Shown: positions 12,024 to 24,983, counted from the stretch's first letter. The stretch is DNA of 64,000 nucleotides from Membranipora membranacea (GCA_914767715.1 OU612067.1:10600001-10664000); one strand, 5' to 3'. Numbers and translations are program-made. Notes: generated from the sequence alone by a model not told the origin.

Positions 12024-13904
12024 GCAACAAACCCAAATCGCCCCTCTGAGACCTGAAAACTCTTGAAGTTTGATTATTAAGGGAAAAACAAATAGGTATC
12101 TCCCCTTGTCAGAAGAGCAGACAACTACTCGAACGCCTACATATCACGTGTCTATTTTCATTTAGTATTCTAAAAATTGCTAGAATATTTTGCCTTGTAT
12201 TGATAAGAACTTTATTGTGTTGCAGATTTTAAACATTGAACCCATTACTTGATGAAACAAGTAATTGTCAGACACACATTTCGCCATTTTTGCCTGTTTG
12301 CCAGTTTCTCAGGCCGAAAGTCTTTGTAAAACAAACCCATATGTGCTATCAAAAAGGTGATTTACTTTAACAGGCTTAAATTTTATATATCATAGATCTT
12401 TAATGTCATAGAATGACAGTGTTTTGCTCATTTTTAAGTCTATTACCATGAGAGACATCATTTTATAATTACAAAACATCTAATCTGTGTGCACTAAAAC
12501 AACTATTCCAACTTTTCCTATCTCAAACAAATAACAATTTTAGTGTCTTTTTTTAGTTTAAATTGACTTTTCCCTACTCTATATGCTTCAATTTTTGTGG
12601 TGTATAATATGTGTAACAGCTGAAACTTGCGGGTTTTGTTGCATTTTCACATTGAACCACTGATAGAAAATCTGGTGTTTACATTTATCGAACCCTCATG
12701 CACTGGTTCAATCAGATAGTCAGAGACTAGATTAGTAACCACCCACCACATACATACAGGAGCAAAGCCGGATTAGGATCAGACCTGCTGTTCTACCAGA
12801 TACTTATCTGGCCAATTGTCGCTCCAGTAGCCCATCTGGGATATCTTGACTTGGCCTAGTCTCAGGTACAAACCTGTTAGTCTCAATTATCTAGGGTCGG
12901 TTCAAACAGGACAGTCACAACAGTACGGGATATGGGCAGGAAAGAAACCGTACATTCACATGAACTCAATCATTGTTTATGTATCTTTAATGAAAGTTAT
13001 GGCCATCTCATCTAGCAGAGTTTGCTGACATTTACAAGGGCAGGTTGATAAAGACCACTTTCGAGAATTGGATGCGTTTTTGATCATTACACAGACAGTA
13101 GGTTGCTTGTTTGCCTGTCTACTTGGTTGAACAACACATCCTCATGCGCTAGACATGTTTGAACTAAATTACTGCCATCCAAAACAAAATAGAGAATTCT
13201 AATGGGTTTATAAACTTGAGTTGACAAATGTTTGGGTCTTAAGAATCTGTGAATTCACCCATTGTCAAGGGTTGTGCCCTTCTTTGTTGGAGGAGACAAC
13301 TCTTTTCTTGAATGCTTTAGAGTTCAGAATCAGTAAAGTTCTAATAGTTGGATGATAATGACCAATATTCTCTAATCAAGATCTATGTTCTAAAGCATAT
13401 GTCTATCTTAATTTTAAATCAGCGAGGTAAAGTAGTTAATAATTAGGAGTCTTTTCTTTGGAACTCTAATCCAACGATTCACATTTCTCTGATTCCAAAG
13501 TTGTTGCAGAAACATTGACACTTGACCTTTCCTTGTAAGCTGCAGTCTTCTTCTTTGCTATTAAATGGTAACAATTTTTGCACTCATTCACAGCTTGATA
13601 AAATGTCGGTCCATGCATCAATGCAATAAGGTGAGCGGATGTTTGGATTAACACATGGCTTAATGACATAATATATCTCTGCTCCTACATAGTGCAATTC
13701 TATAAACCACTATTTCCTTGTTCGCCAATCATTGGCATCAATTGGTAACACTTCTGCGTAGAATTGTCAATTTATCAATTTATTTAGTCACGTAAAAAAT
13801 AGCCTTACTTTTCTTGATGTGATATGGTGTCAAATATTATGGTAATCAGCTGGTTTAGATCTTTTGACGTTCTATCCACTTGAACTGAAATTGTTATCTT
13901 ATCT
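12024..13904. other. 3' UTR of B and intergenic sequence
   Basis: Contains B's 3' region (a TATCTCCCCTTG motif shared just after the stop codon of several units), the shared downstream block near 12707, and the shared hairpin at 13271-13300. Short open frames here show no family or domain similarity. Confidence 0.5.
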
Positions 13905-14040
13905 ATAAGGAAGTATCACAAGTAAATACATGATGGTGATAAGGCTTAGTGTTCTTAGCTTTCTACCATAGTGAAAATCAGTCTAACAATCACTCTCTTA
14001 TCAGTTACTGATATCACTTGCCTTGCCGTTGATTTTGATC
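13905..14040 (+). promoter_or_regulatory. Conserved upstream block of gene C
   Basis: Copy of the block found before B, G, J and L (AAGGAAGTATCACAAGTAA onward). Here the GGAGGAAGT core is reduced to AAGGAAGT. Its position upstream of a complete gene supports a promoter or 5' UTR role; this is inferred from conservation only. Confidence 0.4.
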
Positions 14041-14198
14041 AAGGTTTTAGTGTGGTCTCAACCGTAGCTCCGATATAGTATACTTTTCATTGCTCATATG
14101 CTTTTAGTGGCGTGTGTGATTGAAAGTGGATTTTCCTCACATAAGCCTGAATCGAGACCTTCACCAACAGAGTTTGAATTCAAAGCAAGTTCCCCACC

Positions 14199-17100
14199 AT
14201 GAGGGGTAAGACACAGATCCTCATAGCACTCTTCTTAGGACTGTTGAGTTACTCTATGCTGGTCACAGGTAAGTCTTTGTGCAGCTCAAAATTTACAGTT
14301 TTTGAGTCTGAGGGGCATCTTGCAGTATCAGATTTCCTCTGTAGTCTTATGTTATTAAATTTCATTCTCCATTCACATTCAGGTTATAGCCATTATTTTC
14401 CTTCTCATGGTAAGCCATTTGTGTGAATCCTGGGAAAGGTTACACAGTTGGCAGGATACCACTAGTTAGGCCAAAATTTGGTGTGTTTTGACTCCGCAAA
14501 GATCTGAAGTTGAGGCTCATAAAATTCAAGGTCTCTTGGCTGAATATTATTAACTCGATAGGTGTTGTATCATCTCAGCAGAGGGTTATCTCCCCCATTG
14601 TGTAATTATCTGAAAGCTCTGTCAAATGCTAAAAGTCATTCTCTCAGCAAGAATGACCGCAACGAATGAACTAGCGACAGTTTTTCCTCTTGTTCAGTTA
14701 AATAATTCTGTTGTTAGTAAAAAAAATGTTGCAATGCTTTTTTCTACACTCAGGAGCAACTTCTGGAGGAAAAGCTAGAGGACCTCCTTGTGTGCTCCCA
14801 TTCATGTACAAAAATAAACAGCGTTACACCTGCATTGATGACGATTCGTCTAGTGGTTTCTGGTGCTCAACTACGAGCAAATATGTCAGAATCGGTAACC
14901 CGAGGGGAAAATGTTCAGGTGATTGTCAACTATATGGTAAAAAATTGAATGGTAGTAAATTCAGGATTAGGAGGTATGAATGCCCTAAAATTCCAATTAA
15001 TTTTTAGCAAATATAGAAAATTCACTAAAATACTTACCAGACTAGCTCTGCATTTTTTACTGTCTCTTTGTTAATTTGTTTGATTGCTTGTAATTGGAAG
15101 CAAATAATATCTTAAGCTAACACAGCTTTTAATGAGTTAGTGAATATTTCCTCTAATTATTTTAGATACATCAGAAGCAGAGAGTGGTGTTTATGTGATG
15201 TTAGATGGTAAAGATCAGGTCATCACACATAACACAGGAACTATTATCAGTCACAGAGGATATCCACATGAGAACTATCCTAACAATGTAGACAGTACCC
15301 TGAGAATACGAGGTGATGGAATGATATCTGTGACTCTCAAAGTAGTGGAATTTGTGCTGCAGGACCCTTACGGTGGGTACTGTTATAACTTTTTACAAAT
15401 TAATGATGATACTAAGTACTGTGGAAAACAACTAAACAAAAGGGTGATCAAAACTTACTTCAGGGCAGACGGAGAATTCACTTTCAAGTTCCACACAAGC
15501 TATTGGGATGTGAAGAAGGGATTCAGTCTTCAGTATAGTTATGACAGTGAGTATATCATGTGGCAGCAAACATGAGATTAAATCAAATTCAACAAAACCA
15601 CTGTTTGTATAGCGGTATGTTGCAACACAGGTAGCCTACGAACATCTTCCCTGTGTACTTATTCTGTTGTTCACGGCTATGCAATGATGGTTCGAAGCCT
15701 AATATGTGTTCATAAGTCGACCTTTCAGAGTTGTCCACTCCTCATTGATTCTGTATCCCAAACATGTGTCATGATTGCTAAGTCTACAACAAAAAAACTT
15801 AAAGTGAATATTACAGATGAGATAAACCCTCAGAATGAACCGTCAATAAATGGGGCAATACCTTGAATCTTTTTTTATTTGACTGTACGAGATTTTGGCA
15901 CTTCACGCCTAAATTAGTCAGCCAAGACCCCATGTTTCATGCCAATTATTTATAATTGACTACGTTTCCACGGGCTTTTTGAGCTCTGCCTTGAGCTAGA
16001 TCGAGCTGAGTTGTCACCTCTCTCTGTGTCCCCGAAAAAATTGGGTATGTCAAAGAATGAGCTGAACTTCAAAATAGTCTGCTGCCGTTACTTGAATCTT
16101 ACCGCTCAGCTATTGAGCTAATGAATAGGCTTTCATCAGTCTACACTGCTGATCAAGTGCTCAGTCTTTGCACTGAGCACAACATTAGTGATTGGGAGAC
16201 CCTGATTAAAATCTGCGACAGTGTTTTTGATATTTCAGCTCGATCTCTGATCTAGAATGCAGTGATTGACATATCCTCAAGAATCGGTATGGGAGTTTGT
16301 TGGATGTTGTTGATACAATCACTTAGGTTGGTTTTTTTATTCCCCTTAATGCTAGTTTGAGTTTTTTAAAGTTTCAGATGCAACTGCAATGTACCAGCCC
16401 AGACAGAAGCAGCATCAGGAGACAGATAGAAAACAAGGACAAGTTTATAGTCATACAAACTTCCCTGATAATTACACAGCTAACATCGACTCATCTCTGA
16501 CTATCACAGGGTTACAGCCTCAGCAGATTGTACAGGTCAAGTTCCTGGTGTTTGATATCTTTTATCAATCAACCCATAAGGGTTGTGATCATGCTTTTCT
16601 GCAACTAACTGGGATCAAATATGCCAATGATAAAAAGTTTTGTAGTTATCCAGGTCAGTCACCCACCATAGACATATGGTACAACTACACAGTTGCTAGT
16701 CCCAGACTTACCTTCAGATTTGTTACTAACAAGTATACAACAGTGAGCACTGGATTCTACTTCAAGTATCAAGGTAAGTAGCTAGGCAAAAAGCAACAGC
16801 ATATGCTCATCCAAATCCATCACGAATTTCAATATCTCAAATCCATCAACTAGAAAATGACATTAAACTTGACAGAAATAAAATTGCTTTCTACCTTTCT
16901 ATAACACCACAATGAACAATTACACAAGTTTGTCTGATTAATAGTTTTAGATCTTACTATTACGACCACAACCAGAGCGTCAACGGTGAAGTCCACAACC
17001 ACATCCACATCATCCACACAACCCACAACATCCACAACACCTATAGCACGCACAACATCCAAGACACAAACTTCACAAGTATCACTGGGGCCATGGTCAA

Positions 17101-18978
17101 TAGGGTCAACACGGTTGACACCTAAAACCAGCAGAGTGCCCATGACAACAGCTAACACTCAAAGATCAACCGACATTCAAACTACAAAGCCAAATACCAC
17201 AGGTGAATGGGATGAACATGAGGATTAGATAAACATGTACACCACAAAGTATAATTGAAACTTTCATGTATAAAGTATGAGGGTGAATTCAGGCCACAGT
17301 GGGCCATAATAGTCTAGTTAAGAAAGAACCCAATGCTGAATTTCCACAGTTTTTTTATTTCACCTAAAACCTAAGACTGTGACTGTTAACTGCCTCGAGA
17401 AAGCAATGCAAATAGAGGGCCAATAGGTTGATTGTATTACTGACAATGACATTAGTCTTTGTAGATGCAAGTTAATTTCTCAACTCTCAATTCAGCTGCT
17501 CAGCAAAACGTATCAAACTATATCGTTGTAATGTATTGTTGTTATAGACCAAGATCAAGTAGACAATGACGATCAAATGCAGCAAGAGAATAACTCTGTG
17601 GCACTAGGAGCAGGGATAGGAGCGTCAGCTTTTGTTGTTGTAATAGCGATAATCATAGCTGCAGTGCTGATGGTGTTCAATCGACGTCAGAGAAAAGCAA
17701 AGTAAGTTACGAGTCATGAGTGACAGGATACACAAATTTTTAAGTTCACTCATTTTACCTTAAAAATGTTTAAATTTACAAAAATAAATTCGATTACGCT
17801 AACGGCTTTGCAACAAAAATCCTTAAATGATTGGCTGTTTAACAGAGCTACCCAGTAGTCACCGTGGAAACAAAAACTTCAATTTATGCAGAGATAACTC
17901 GTCAACAATATTTTACATAAAAGAGTTAGTGAGACATTCAGGGTCATCACGTAACAATTTAAATACCTCAAAAATTTAAAAGTGCCTGTAGGTTCTCAAA
18001 CTGGATTTTCTGAAAAATTGTCATCTTCAAAACTTGATTTTTTCATTTCATTTTCCTTTGAAACCATTCAGTCTGATTTTAGGCTTATTTCTACTTATAC
18101 ATAGACAAAAGGCAGAGCCAGAGAATGAATACACATCAGCAAATACTGCTTCTGCTGACCCTCATATCTACATGTCCTCTCTCACTCCTGATGCAGGTAG
18201 CATCTATCTATTGTTCTCATTGAAGAAATTGCTGTCATAATCTCTATCTTTCTCACCATGTTTGTACAATTATTTGTGCCAATATAACTCAGAAGATGTT
18301 ATACGAATACCATTCTCACTACGACGGCCATTGATAAACCCTCAAAAACTCAACTTCAGTAATATTTCTCCATGATATCCTCAATTATTAGTGAGTATGT
18401 CAAACTAAGTTTGTCTATGTCTATGTATATGTCTATGTCTATGTATATGTCTATGTCTATGTCTATGAGTATGTCTGAAGAATATTATTTTTGTTAATTT
18501 CACAGGGAGACCCAACTGCACATTCACAAGCCCTAATGATGAAGTTGACACATTTGATGATAATGCGAATAATTTTGCAGATTACACACAGATTCGGGAT
18601 GTCATTGGCAATGATTATGAGAACACTGGGAATGTACAAAGGTAACAAATTATTTCTCTCATAGGCCTTAGCATGCAAATACCACCAAGGACCAAAATAG
18701 AATAGCCAGGAATGAAATATACCAGATGGGAAAGTAATATTCTTAGTCACTTTCTGAGACAATTGTGTAGAGATTTCCAATTATCCCGTAAGGAAGCCAT
18801 CAAATTCATAAACAAATATTATTAGTCAACTTAAAAAAATATTGAAAATTCTTTTCATCAATTTTTTTTCAGAATTCCACAGCATGATGTGTTTGAGTAC
18901 ACTTCTGCTACAGCTGTCGCGGATAGTGACGCCCAAATCTATACTACAATGGCTCAAGGTTCATCCAATGGCAAGTGA
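14199..18978 (+). CDS. Gene C: FN2/CUB/CUB receptor, type 2 tail, apparently complete
   Basis: Nine exons: 14199-14268 (signal peptide, ATG after CCCACC), 14754-14918 (FN2), 15166-15546 (CUB1), 16378-16773 (CUB2), 16945-17202 (Thr-rich stalk), 17548-17701 (TM), 18105-18196, 18506-18641 and 18873-18978 (tail, TGA 18976-18978). Lengths sum to 1758, giving 585 aa, with all phases matched. FN2 shows PCVLPF, RYTC, FWCSTT and a final Cys. Both CUB domains keep the second Cys pair. The TM helix is followed by FNRRQRKAK. Tail motifs are EYTSAN, HIYMSSL, DYTQI, DYENT and QIYTTM (YxxM). A divergent Cys-rich exon may be inserted between CUB1 and CUB2. It is probably a plasma-membrane recognition receptor signalling through SH2 proteins; the ligand is unknown. 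This is the best candidate for a working member here. Confidence 0.82.
15615..15800 (+). other. Possible divergent CCP-like exon of gene C
   Basis: After the acceptor TATAG, an open stretch reads VCCNTGSLRTSSLCTYSVV and goes on with several further Cys residues, ending near CVMIAK. It lies where B, G and J carry the CCP-like exon, and CNTG matches their start, but the middle differs and no clean donor is visible. It may be an alternative exon or a decayed one. Gene C stays in frame without it. Confidence 0.35.
18411..18477. repeat. Hexanucleotide repeat (GTCTAT)n
   Basis: Short tandem repeat of GTCTAT with interspersed GTATAT units, in the intron just before the 18506 tail exon of gene C. 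Confidence 0.85.
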
Positions 18979-19778
18979 ATCTTGATATAATAACGATGAC
19001 ACTGACAATGAATGACAATAATCCTTAACTAGAGACACACCCTAATCTGCAAAAAAAGCAACAACCGACAAGCAACGGAGCTTCACTGCCTGTGGCAGGA
19101 TTTAATGTAAAAGAACAAACATGGTCAAATGATAACTGCCCAGGAACTTCACCATTTTAAGATTGTGTGAAATAGCGATTATTATCTCTCTTATCGATAC
19201 TAAAATTCTGTGAATAGTTCACAAGTGACTTGATAACAGGCCGTTTTGGTCTACTATTGCTAGACTCAATATTAAGCATGACTTCAATCTAAGGGCTGGA
19301 AGACATATATCTTCCAACTCTTTGCTCTAATATTGAGAGAGACTCCAAATGTTACTTTACTGATTTTACTGACATTCTTTTATTCTGTTGACTTGAAACA
19401 TGAAATTTATTTTAACCTGTTTTTGTGATTGATTCAATAATTGATATTTGAATTTTATGCTTCCGATTATTAAATATTGTTGGGCGACAGACTTATAAAT
19501 GAAAAATTCTGATTGCCTTGTTTCATAAACACGCACAGCGTTAAGTGTGAGTAGATTTTCTGCGTTTGTGTTCCTCCTCTACATTCCATCTAGATCATGA
19601 GAAATGATGTAAAAATGTTTAGAATTCTGACTGTGAGCTAAGCTAAGCTAGCGGAGAATATCTAACAAAATACAATAAGGTGTTGTAATCCATCACAAGA
19701 AAACCTGCAGACTCCTTGCTGTAATATTGAGCGAGACTCCATTTGAAAATTCTACATTCCACCTAACTCCAATCATTT
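18979..19778. other. 3' flank of gene C
   Basis: AT-rich sequence with no exon, transposon end or RNA gene recognised. CGTTTCATACC at 19779 marks the outer end of the large inverted repeat. Confidence 0.5.
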
Positions 19779-20937
19779 CGTTTCATACCAAGAATTGTCT
19801 GACAATTCTGTACAATTCTAGAATTGTTCGAAACCCTACCTGCTAAATAAATGACATTAATTATTGCTATTGTATAGTTATAGTATAAAGCTGTAGCTCC
19901 ACGAGACGATGTAATCACAGGCCGATGGCATGTCTAGACATGCTCAGCCGATCTCACACTGCTACACAGGCCTATGAGTTAGTACTCGATGGTCTAGTGA
20001 GTCATAGTGGGGTAATAAATCAGTTGCTTAGATTGACCAATGAACTCCCTCAGTTCAATCGATTGACCAATGATATTTAATGGGCGTGTTAACAAATGAC
20101 CGGATATAGATGATACAGCTATTACCTTCCATATTTTCACTACAGCACCACTCCTATCTTTGTAGTTATGGTCTTTTTTATCATAAATAGGAGGATGTGA
20201 TTTTACTCAATCAATCATCAAGTATATAATGCGGGAGGCCCAGGTTCAAATCCCCGCCGGGCAAATCATTTCTTTTCATCATGATGGAAATCGAAAGCAT
20301 TCCATTTGAATTGTCCGCTCACAATTTTTGTAAGCACAGAAAACTCTAGTAATGAGTAAGTAATGAGTATGATGACCCGACAAAATACTTATGTTCAACT
20401 CTTCTGTGTTGTACCATACCCTACGTTATATTTTGTGCAATCTGTTATTTTTGGCAGCAACTGCATAAATAGGATATACATCAGCAAAACTATGCTAGCA
20501 GAATTATCAGAAAACTTTGCTACTAATAAAAATGTCCAACATCGCTCACCAGTTGAGCAAGGAATTACTTTGTATCAATTGTCCTACATGCCTAAGTGGA
20601 ATGAAGTGATATGTGAATGAGGCCATATTTTCCACAGAACCACTGACTACTCAAAATATGCTGACTGATGCTAAAAATGCTCAAACTTGGTGTCACAGCA
20701 AGTAAGTAGTATGAGTACTGATTATTGGCATGGAGTTAGCTCGGAATGTAATGGTATGGGGGCTGAGGGAGGCAAAGGTAAATCAACTATTGTAAGCCTG
20801 GTATATATATATATATACTTTTTATTGGCATCAAAAGTCATCTCATTCGAAATGTTTTGCACTCAGTGCCAGAAAATTTTTTTTTTTATAACAAAAAAAG
20901 AGAAACAGAAGGGAAATAATATCATCAATGATGTTGG

Positions 20938-23673
20938 TCAAGTCGATAATATATGGTTGAAAAGTAAAGTTTTGAATGAACTGAACTTCTCTTTAGATCT
21001 CAAATGTAACGGTAAAGAATTGTATGTAGCAGAAACTTTGTATCTTAGATTGTCTGTATGATATAAAAGTAAATGTTTATCACGAAAATTGAACTTGGTA
21101 GTGTTTTTAAATCCTCTATATATAAATGGTGGTGTTAAAAAATTGTTTATCTTATGCGCAAAAAGTGAAGTGAAATAACAAACAAGCTTAGGAAGAGGTA
21201 GGAGTTGTAATGATTGTGTAATGGATTCGGTTGAAATGAGATAATACGGGATGTAATGCACATTGGCGATAATGCGTAAAGCCCGTTTTTGCAACAAAAA
21301 TAATCTATTGAGGGCATTATTGCAGGACAAGTTGCCAATGATATGGATACCATATATAAGGTGACAATAGATAAACTGGAAGTAAAATGTGCGGGCACTT
21401 GCTATATCCAAGAAGTATCTCAAATTTTGAAGTAGGTAAACATTCCGTTGTACCTTTTTGTATACATACTCTAGATGATCCTGCCATGAAAGCGAGTCAT
21501 TCAACACAAAACCCAGAAGCCTTGTAGTTCTCTGTCTGTTTAGTTTTTCATGCCCTATGTACAGTTCCAGGTCATAAAGCGGATCTGAGATATTAAGTAG
21601 CATGTAATGAGATTTCTGAACATTTATAACCATCCGGTTACGATCGCACCAATCCAAAATGCCACTTAAATCTTCAGATGCCTTTGCCTTTAGTTGCTGA
21701 AGGTTTTTATTAGATGACAGGAACACTGTATCATCAGCATATGCATATGATGATGAGTCTGATTTTGATGAAGTTAATAAATCATTTATGAAGATGAGAA
21801 ACAAAGTTGGTGCTAGGATTGAACCTTGAGGGACCCCTATTGTGATAGGCAATCTACAAGATTCAATATTATTGAGTTTAACAAACTGCCTTCTGTCTGT
21901 CAGAAAGGTGTCAAGAAGTTTTAACATATTTCCTCCGATGCCGCAAGCCTTCAACTTATTGTGTAGTAAAACATGGGATACACAGTCAAATGCCTTTTTA
22001 AAATCCAGAAAAAGTAATGTCATAACATTTCCATTAATTTTCTCCACCAAAGAGTCTGAAATAATTTTAAATAAACTGTCTGAACAAGAATGGCCTTTTC
22101 TAAATCCACATTGCAGCTCATGGATGATTTTGTTCTTAGTGAGATATTCTTGCAGATGGTGATTTATGTGTTTCTCAAATATTTTTGGCAAGACTGAAAT
22201 TGGCCTATAATTTGATGGGTTATTTATATCCCCAGATTTATGTATTGGTGAAACTCGAGCTAGTTTCCATGTTGAAGGGAACTGTCCTTTGCTTAAAACC
22301 CTGTTAAACATATCGGTGACAATATCCACAATATAAGGCCAAACAAGCTTCAACATCTTCACTGTAATTCTGTCAGGTCCTGTACTTTTACTATCAGGAA
22401 TGTGGAACAATATTCTTGTACATGTGAAAGGGGTGAATTGTGGTATGTCTGTCAAATTATGTTTGGATACGGGAAATGTCATCTCATCTGTTACAACAAG
22501 GTTTTTTGTGATTGATTTTGCAATGGATGTGAAATGGCTGTTAAATTGATCTGCACTCAAATTTGTCGCAGGGAAAGTCTCCTTCTTTTTATTCTTTAAT
22601 ACATCCCAAACAGGTTTTGTATTACCTTTAGACTCTTTAATAGTATTAGAAATAGCTCTTTTCTTCTTTTGTCTGATCATATTAGTGACATAATTTCGCT
22701 GTTTTTTATATCCTTCCCAATCACCGTTTTGTTTGAGTTGATCTCTGATTTTGATGTTCATTTTTACCTCATCATCCAACCATTTTGGAAGATTATGCGT
22801 TCTTACAAAACGAGTCTTCTCAAACACGAGTTTTGATATAAGATGATTCAAATGGCTATAGAACTTCTCAAACATTGAGTCTATTGATCTTTCATACAGT
22901 ACATAACCAAAATTTTCCCTTGAGAATGTGTTAAAAATGTTTTCAGGTGTTGCAAATGAATAATCCAAAAATGTTACCTTACATCTTTGTTTAGATATTT
23001 TAACATTTCTATCAATCTCTCTTGAAGCTACTATCATGAAATGATCACTCAGTGAATATTTGATGACACCAGATTTAGCAATATTGTCACTTTTACTTGA
23101 ATAGATGTGGTCAATTAGTGTCCTTGATGAATTAGTTATGCGAGTGGGTTCAGATATAAGTTGATTCAACAGTAGTGGAGAGGTAACATTATCTAACCAC
23201 CTGTTTTTCGAAGTTGGATTCAGCAAATCAATATTGAAATCACCAAATATTATAATTTCATCGTTCAAACCATAACAACGCTCGACAAACTCTGAAAAGT
23301 CTGTGTTCCATGATGCTTTTGATTGGGGAGGTCTATATAAGTATGTGACCAAAAAACTCTTTTGGCTTCTGGGTCTGACCTTGACTGTTATACTCTCATC
23401 CATGTAAAGATCTAAATTTTCCAGATGTTCAATGACCAGTGAATCATGGACATAGCAGAGTAATCCCCCACCATTGTTACAGAGCCTATCCCTTCTTATC
23501 ATCGTATATCCTGGTACCTCATATAGGCAGCTGTCATCATTTTCATTCAAAAATGTTTCAGCCAAACACAGTATACTAAATTTGTGATCACTAAGAATTA
23601 AACGAACCTCTTCCAGTTTGCTTGCCAATCCACGGATATTAAGATATGCGCTATAAAAATTCATTGCCATCAT
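20938..23673 (-). CDS. LINE ORF2: endonuclease/reverse transcriptase, 911 aa
   Basis: The N-terminal apurinic-type endonuclease shows, in order, LNIRGL, the catalytic-Glu motif AETFLN, YRPP, FGDFNID and SDHFMI. The reverse transcriptase region shows STGPDRI, NYRPISVLP, DFKKAFDCVSH, GVPQGSILAP and the catalytic YAYADDTVFL, then LLGFVLNDSLSW. No RNase H domain was recognised. Length and order fit CR1/L2/Jockey-type LINEs. It nicks target DNA and copies the element's RNA in place. Its ATG overlaps the ORF1 stop as ATGA (23670-23673), suggesting translation by termination and reinitiation. The frame is fully open. Confidence 0.93.
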   Translation of the reverse strand: MMAMNFYSAYLNIRGLASKLEEVRLILSDHKFSILCLAETFLNENDDSCLYEVPGYTMIRRDRLCNNGGGLLCYVHDSLVIEHLENLDLYMDESITVKVRPRSQKSFLVTYLYRPPQSKASWNTDFSEFVERCYGLNDEIIIFGDFNIDLLNPTSKNRWLDNVTSPLLLNQLISEPTRITNSSRTLIDHIYSSKSDNIAKSGVIKYSLSDHFMIVASREIDRNVKISKQRCKVTFLDYSFATPENIFNTFSRENFGYVLYERSIDSMFEKFYSHLNHLISKLVFEKTRFVRTHNLPKWLDDEVKMNIKIRDQLKQNGDWEGYKKQRNYVTNMIRQKKKRAISNTIKESKGNTKPVWDVLKNKKKETFPATNLSADQFNSHFTSIAKSITKNLVVTDEMTFPVSKHNLTDIPQFTPFTCTRILFHIPDSKSTGPDRITVKMLKLVWPYIVDIVTDMFNRVLSKGQFPSTWKLARVSPIHKSGDINNPSNYRPISVLPKIFEKHINHHLQEYLTKNKIIHELQCGFRKGHSCSDSLFKIISDSLVEKINGNVMTLLFLDFKKAFDCVSHVLLHNKLKACGIGGNMLKLLDTFLTDRRQFVKLNNIESCRLPITIGVPQGSILAPTLFLIFINDLLTSSKSDSSSYAYADDTVFLSSNKNLQQLKAKASEDLSGILDWCDRNRMVINVQKSHYMLLNISDPLYDLELYIGHEKLNRQRTTRLLGFVLNDSLSWQDHLEYVYKKVQRNVYLLQNLRYFLDIASARTFYFQFIYCHLIYGIHIIGNLSCNNALNRLFLLQKRALRIIANVHYIPYYLISTESITQSLQLLPLPKLVCYFTSLFAHKINNFLTPPFIYRGFKNTTKFNFRDKHLLLYHTDNLRYKVSATYNSLPLHLRSKEKFSSFKTLLFNHILST

Positions 23674-24983
23674 AGAAGTTTTTCAAAATGGCATTTAAGT
23701 TTAAGTGAGTCTAAAATCATACCTTGACTGAGGACCTTGTTGTATTGGTCCTGAGTGTCAAACTTTACTTTAAAGATGCGCATTTTCTTTTCCCCTTTGT
23801 AAATCCTTATAGCTGAAGAGTTGGGGAAATTCTGTGATATCTCTTTTATTACAAGTTCATCATCAGCATCGATAGGAATGCCTCTCAGCATACCAGTGTT
23901 GACTTTTGCTGATTCTGGATTGATTGTCTTTCTTACTTGCGAATTTTCAAATAGTAATGTATTCCAAGTGTTTATCAACTTGGTCACTGTCTTTTCATCG
24001 CGAAGGTGCAGCATAATTTTTGGAGATTCTGTCTTGAAATTGTAGGTCGTTATGTTTTCTATGATTGTTGGGCCGAATTCACGGTTAATCTCACGTCTGA
24101 TGTTGTCTTGATTATAGTTTTGGTAGGTTTTTGATGACTTGTTGATACTTATTACGATGCAGTGCTTGGGGTTGAAGTTGTTTGGACGAGCTGTTTTTGT
24201 AATAGAGGGCATGTGATCTGGTGTGTTGGATGTAGTTGCCGGTGAACTTGGTGTTGGTGTGTTTTGATGTGTTGTTGATGAAGGAATATTTCTGTGGAGT
24301 TGTCTACTGCTGCTTGCAACTGATGACCATTGTTGTGTGGTGTTAAGAGTTTGAGTTGGAAGATATGTTTGTTGTACGGTATTTTTGGAATTTGATGGAC
24401 ATTCCTTTGTACTAGGGCTCTCAGAAAAAGCACTAGTAATTTTATCCAATTTAACCTGCATGCTGTCCATCTTCTCCTGCATGCTGTCCATCTTCTCCAT
24501 CATAATAGAAAGCACGCCATGTAGAGTTCTGCATGACGCACATTCGGGACTCTCCCCACAATCTCTGTCCCTGGAATGACTGGGAGCGCTGTCGATGAAT
24601 GGAGCAGAAGTCTCCATTGTCTCAGACAGGGAACACTGAGAAGACTCTGGCAGTGAAACTGTAGATCCCCCTAGAGCACCCTGTGTGCTTTGTTGTTGAG
24701 TTGTGCTGCTGTTGGCATTGGTTTGTTTACTTTTTAGCGATTCCATTGCATTTGAGCATGAGGAACGGACTTTCTCGTTTAAATTGGCAATTGTTTCTGG
24801 CTGTAATTCACCTACCAGCTTAGAGTAGTGACTTATAAACACATCCACATCTTTGATAGCATTCACCAGTATTCTAGAGGTGGTATGGTAAAAGTTTGCA
24901 GTATAAAGGCGTCTATCCGATTTCTTCTTGTTTTTAACGGTGAATATGGTGGCTGTTGTGTTTTTGTCCTTATCTTTATTCAT
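23670..24983 (-). CDS. LINE ORF1 RNA-binding protein, 437 aa
   Basis: First ORF of the LINE. After a Lys-rich start, a Ser/Gln/Thr-rich region leads to SCRTLHGVLS and a heptad-like stretch (MEKMDSMQEKMDSMQVKLDK) that looks like a coiled coil with a repeated EKMDSMQ. The C-terminal ~170 residues (from about HCIVISINKSS to the end) have two alternating helix/strand segments resembling the RRM-like folds of LINE ORF1 proteins. No CCHC knuckle is seen. The expected role is to bind LINE RNA in a ribonucleoprotein. The stop TGA overlaps the ORF2 ATG. Confidence 0.8.
   Translation of the reverse strand: MNKDKDKNTTATIFTVKNKKKSDRRLYTANFYHTTSRILVNAIKDVDVFISHYSKLVGELQPETIANLNEKVRSSCSNAMESLKSKQTNANSSTTQQQSTQGALGGSTVSLPESSQCSLSETMETSAPFIDSAPSHSRDRDCGESPECASCRTLHGVLSIMMEKMDSMQEKMDSMQVKLDKITSAFSESPSTKECPSNSKNTVQQTYLPTQTLNTTQQWSSVASSSRQLHRNIPSSTTHQNTPTPSSPATTSNTPDHMPSITKTARPNNFNPKHCIVISINKSSKTYQNYNQDNIRREINREFGPTIIENITTYNFKTESPKIMLHLRDEKTVTKLINTWNTLLFENSQVRKTINPESAKVNTGMLRGIPIDADDELVIKEISQNFPNSSAIRIYKGEKKMRIFKVKFDTQDQYNKVLSQGMILDSLKLKCHFEKLL

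Noticed and set aside
16850-17158. 102-aa Val/Asp-rich open frame on the minus strand
   Set aside because: Antisense of the Thr-rich stalk exon of gene C.
18411-18477. CRISPR-like repeat array
   Set aside because: Contiguous 6-bp microsatellite without spacers, in an intron of an animal gene.
18463-18780. 105-aa open frame on the minus strand
   Set aside because: Antisense of a tail exon of gene C and its introns; no domain.
21842-24579. Plus-strand open frames of 64-106 aa
   Set aside because: Antisense shadows of the LINE ORFs.
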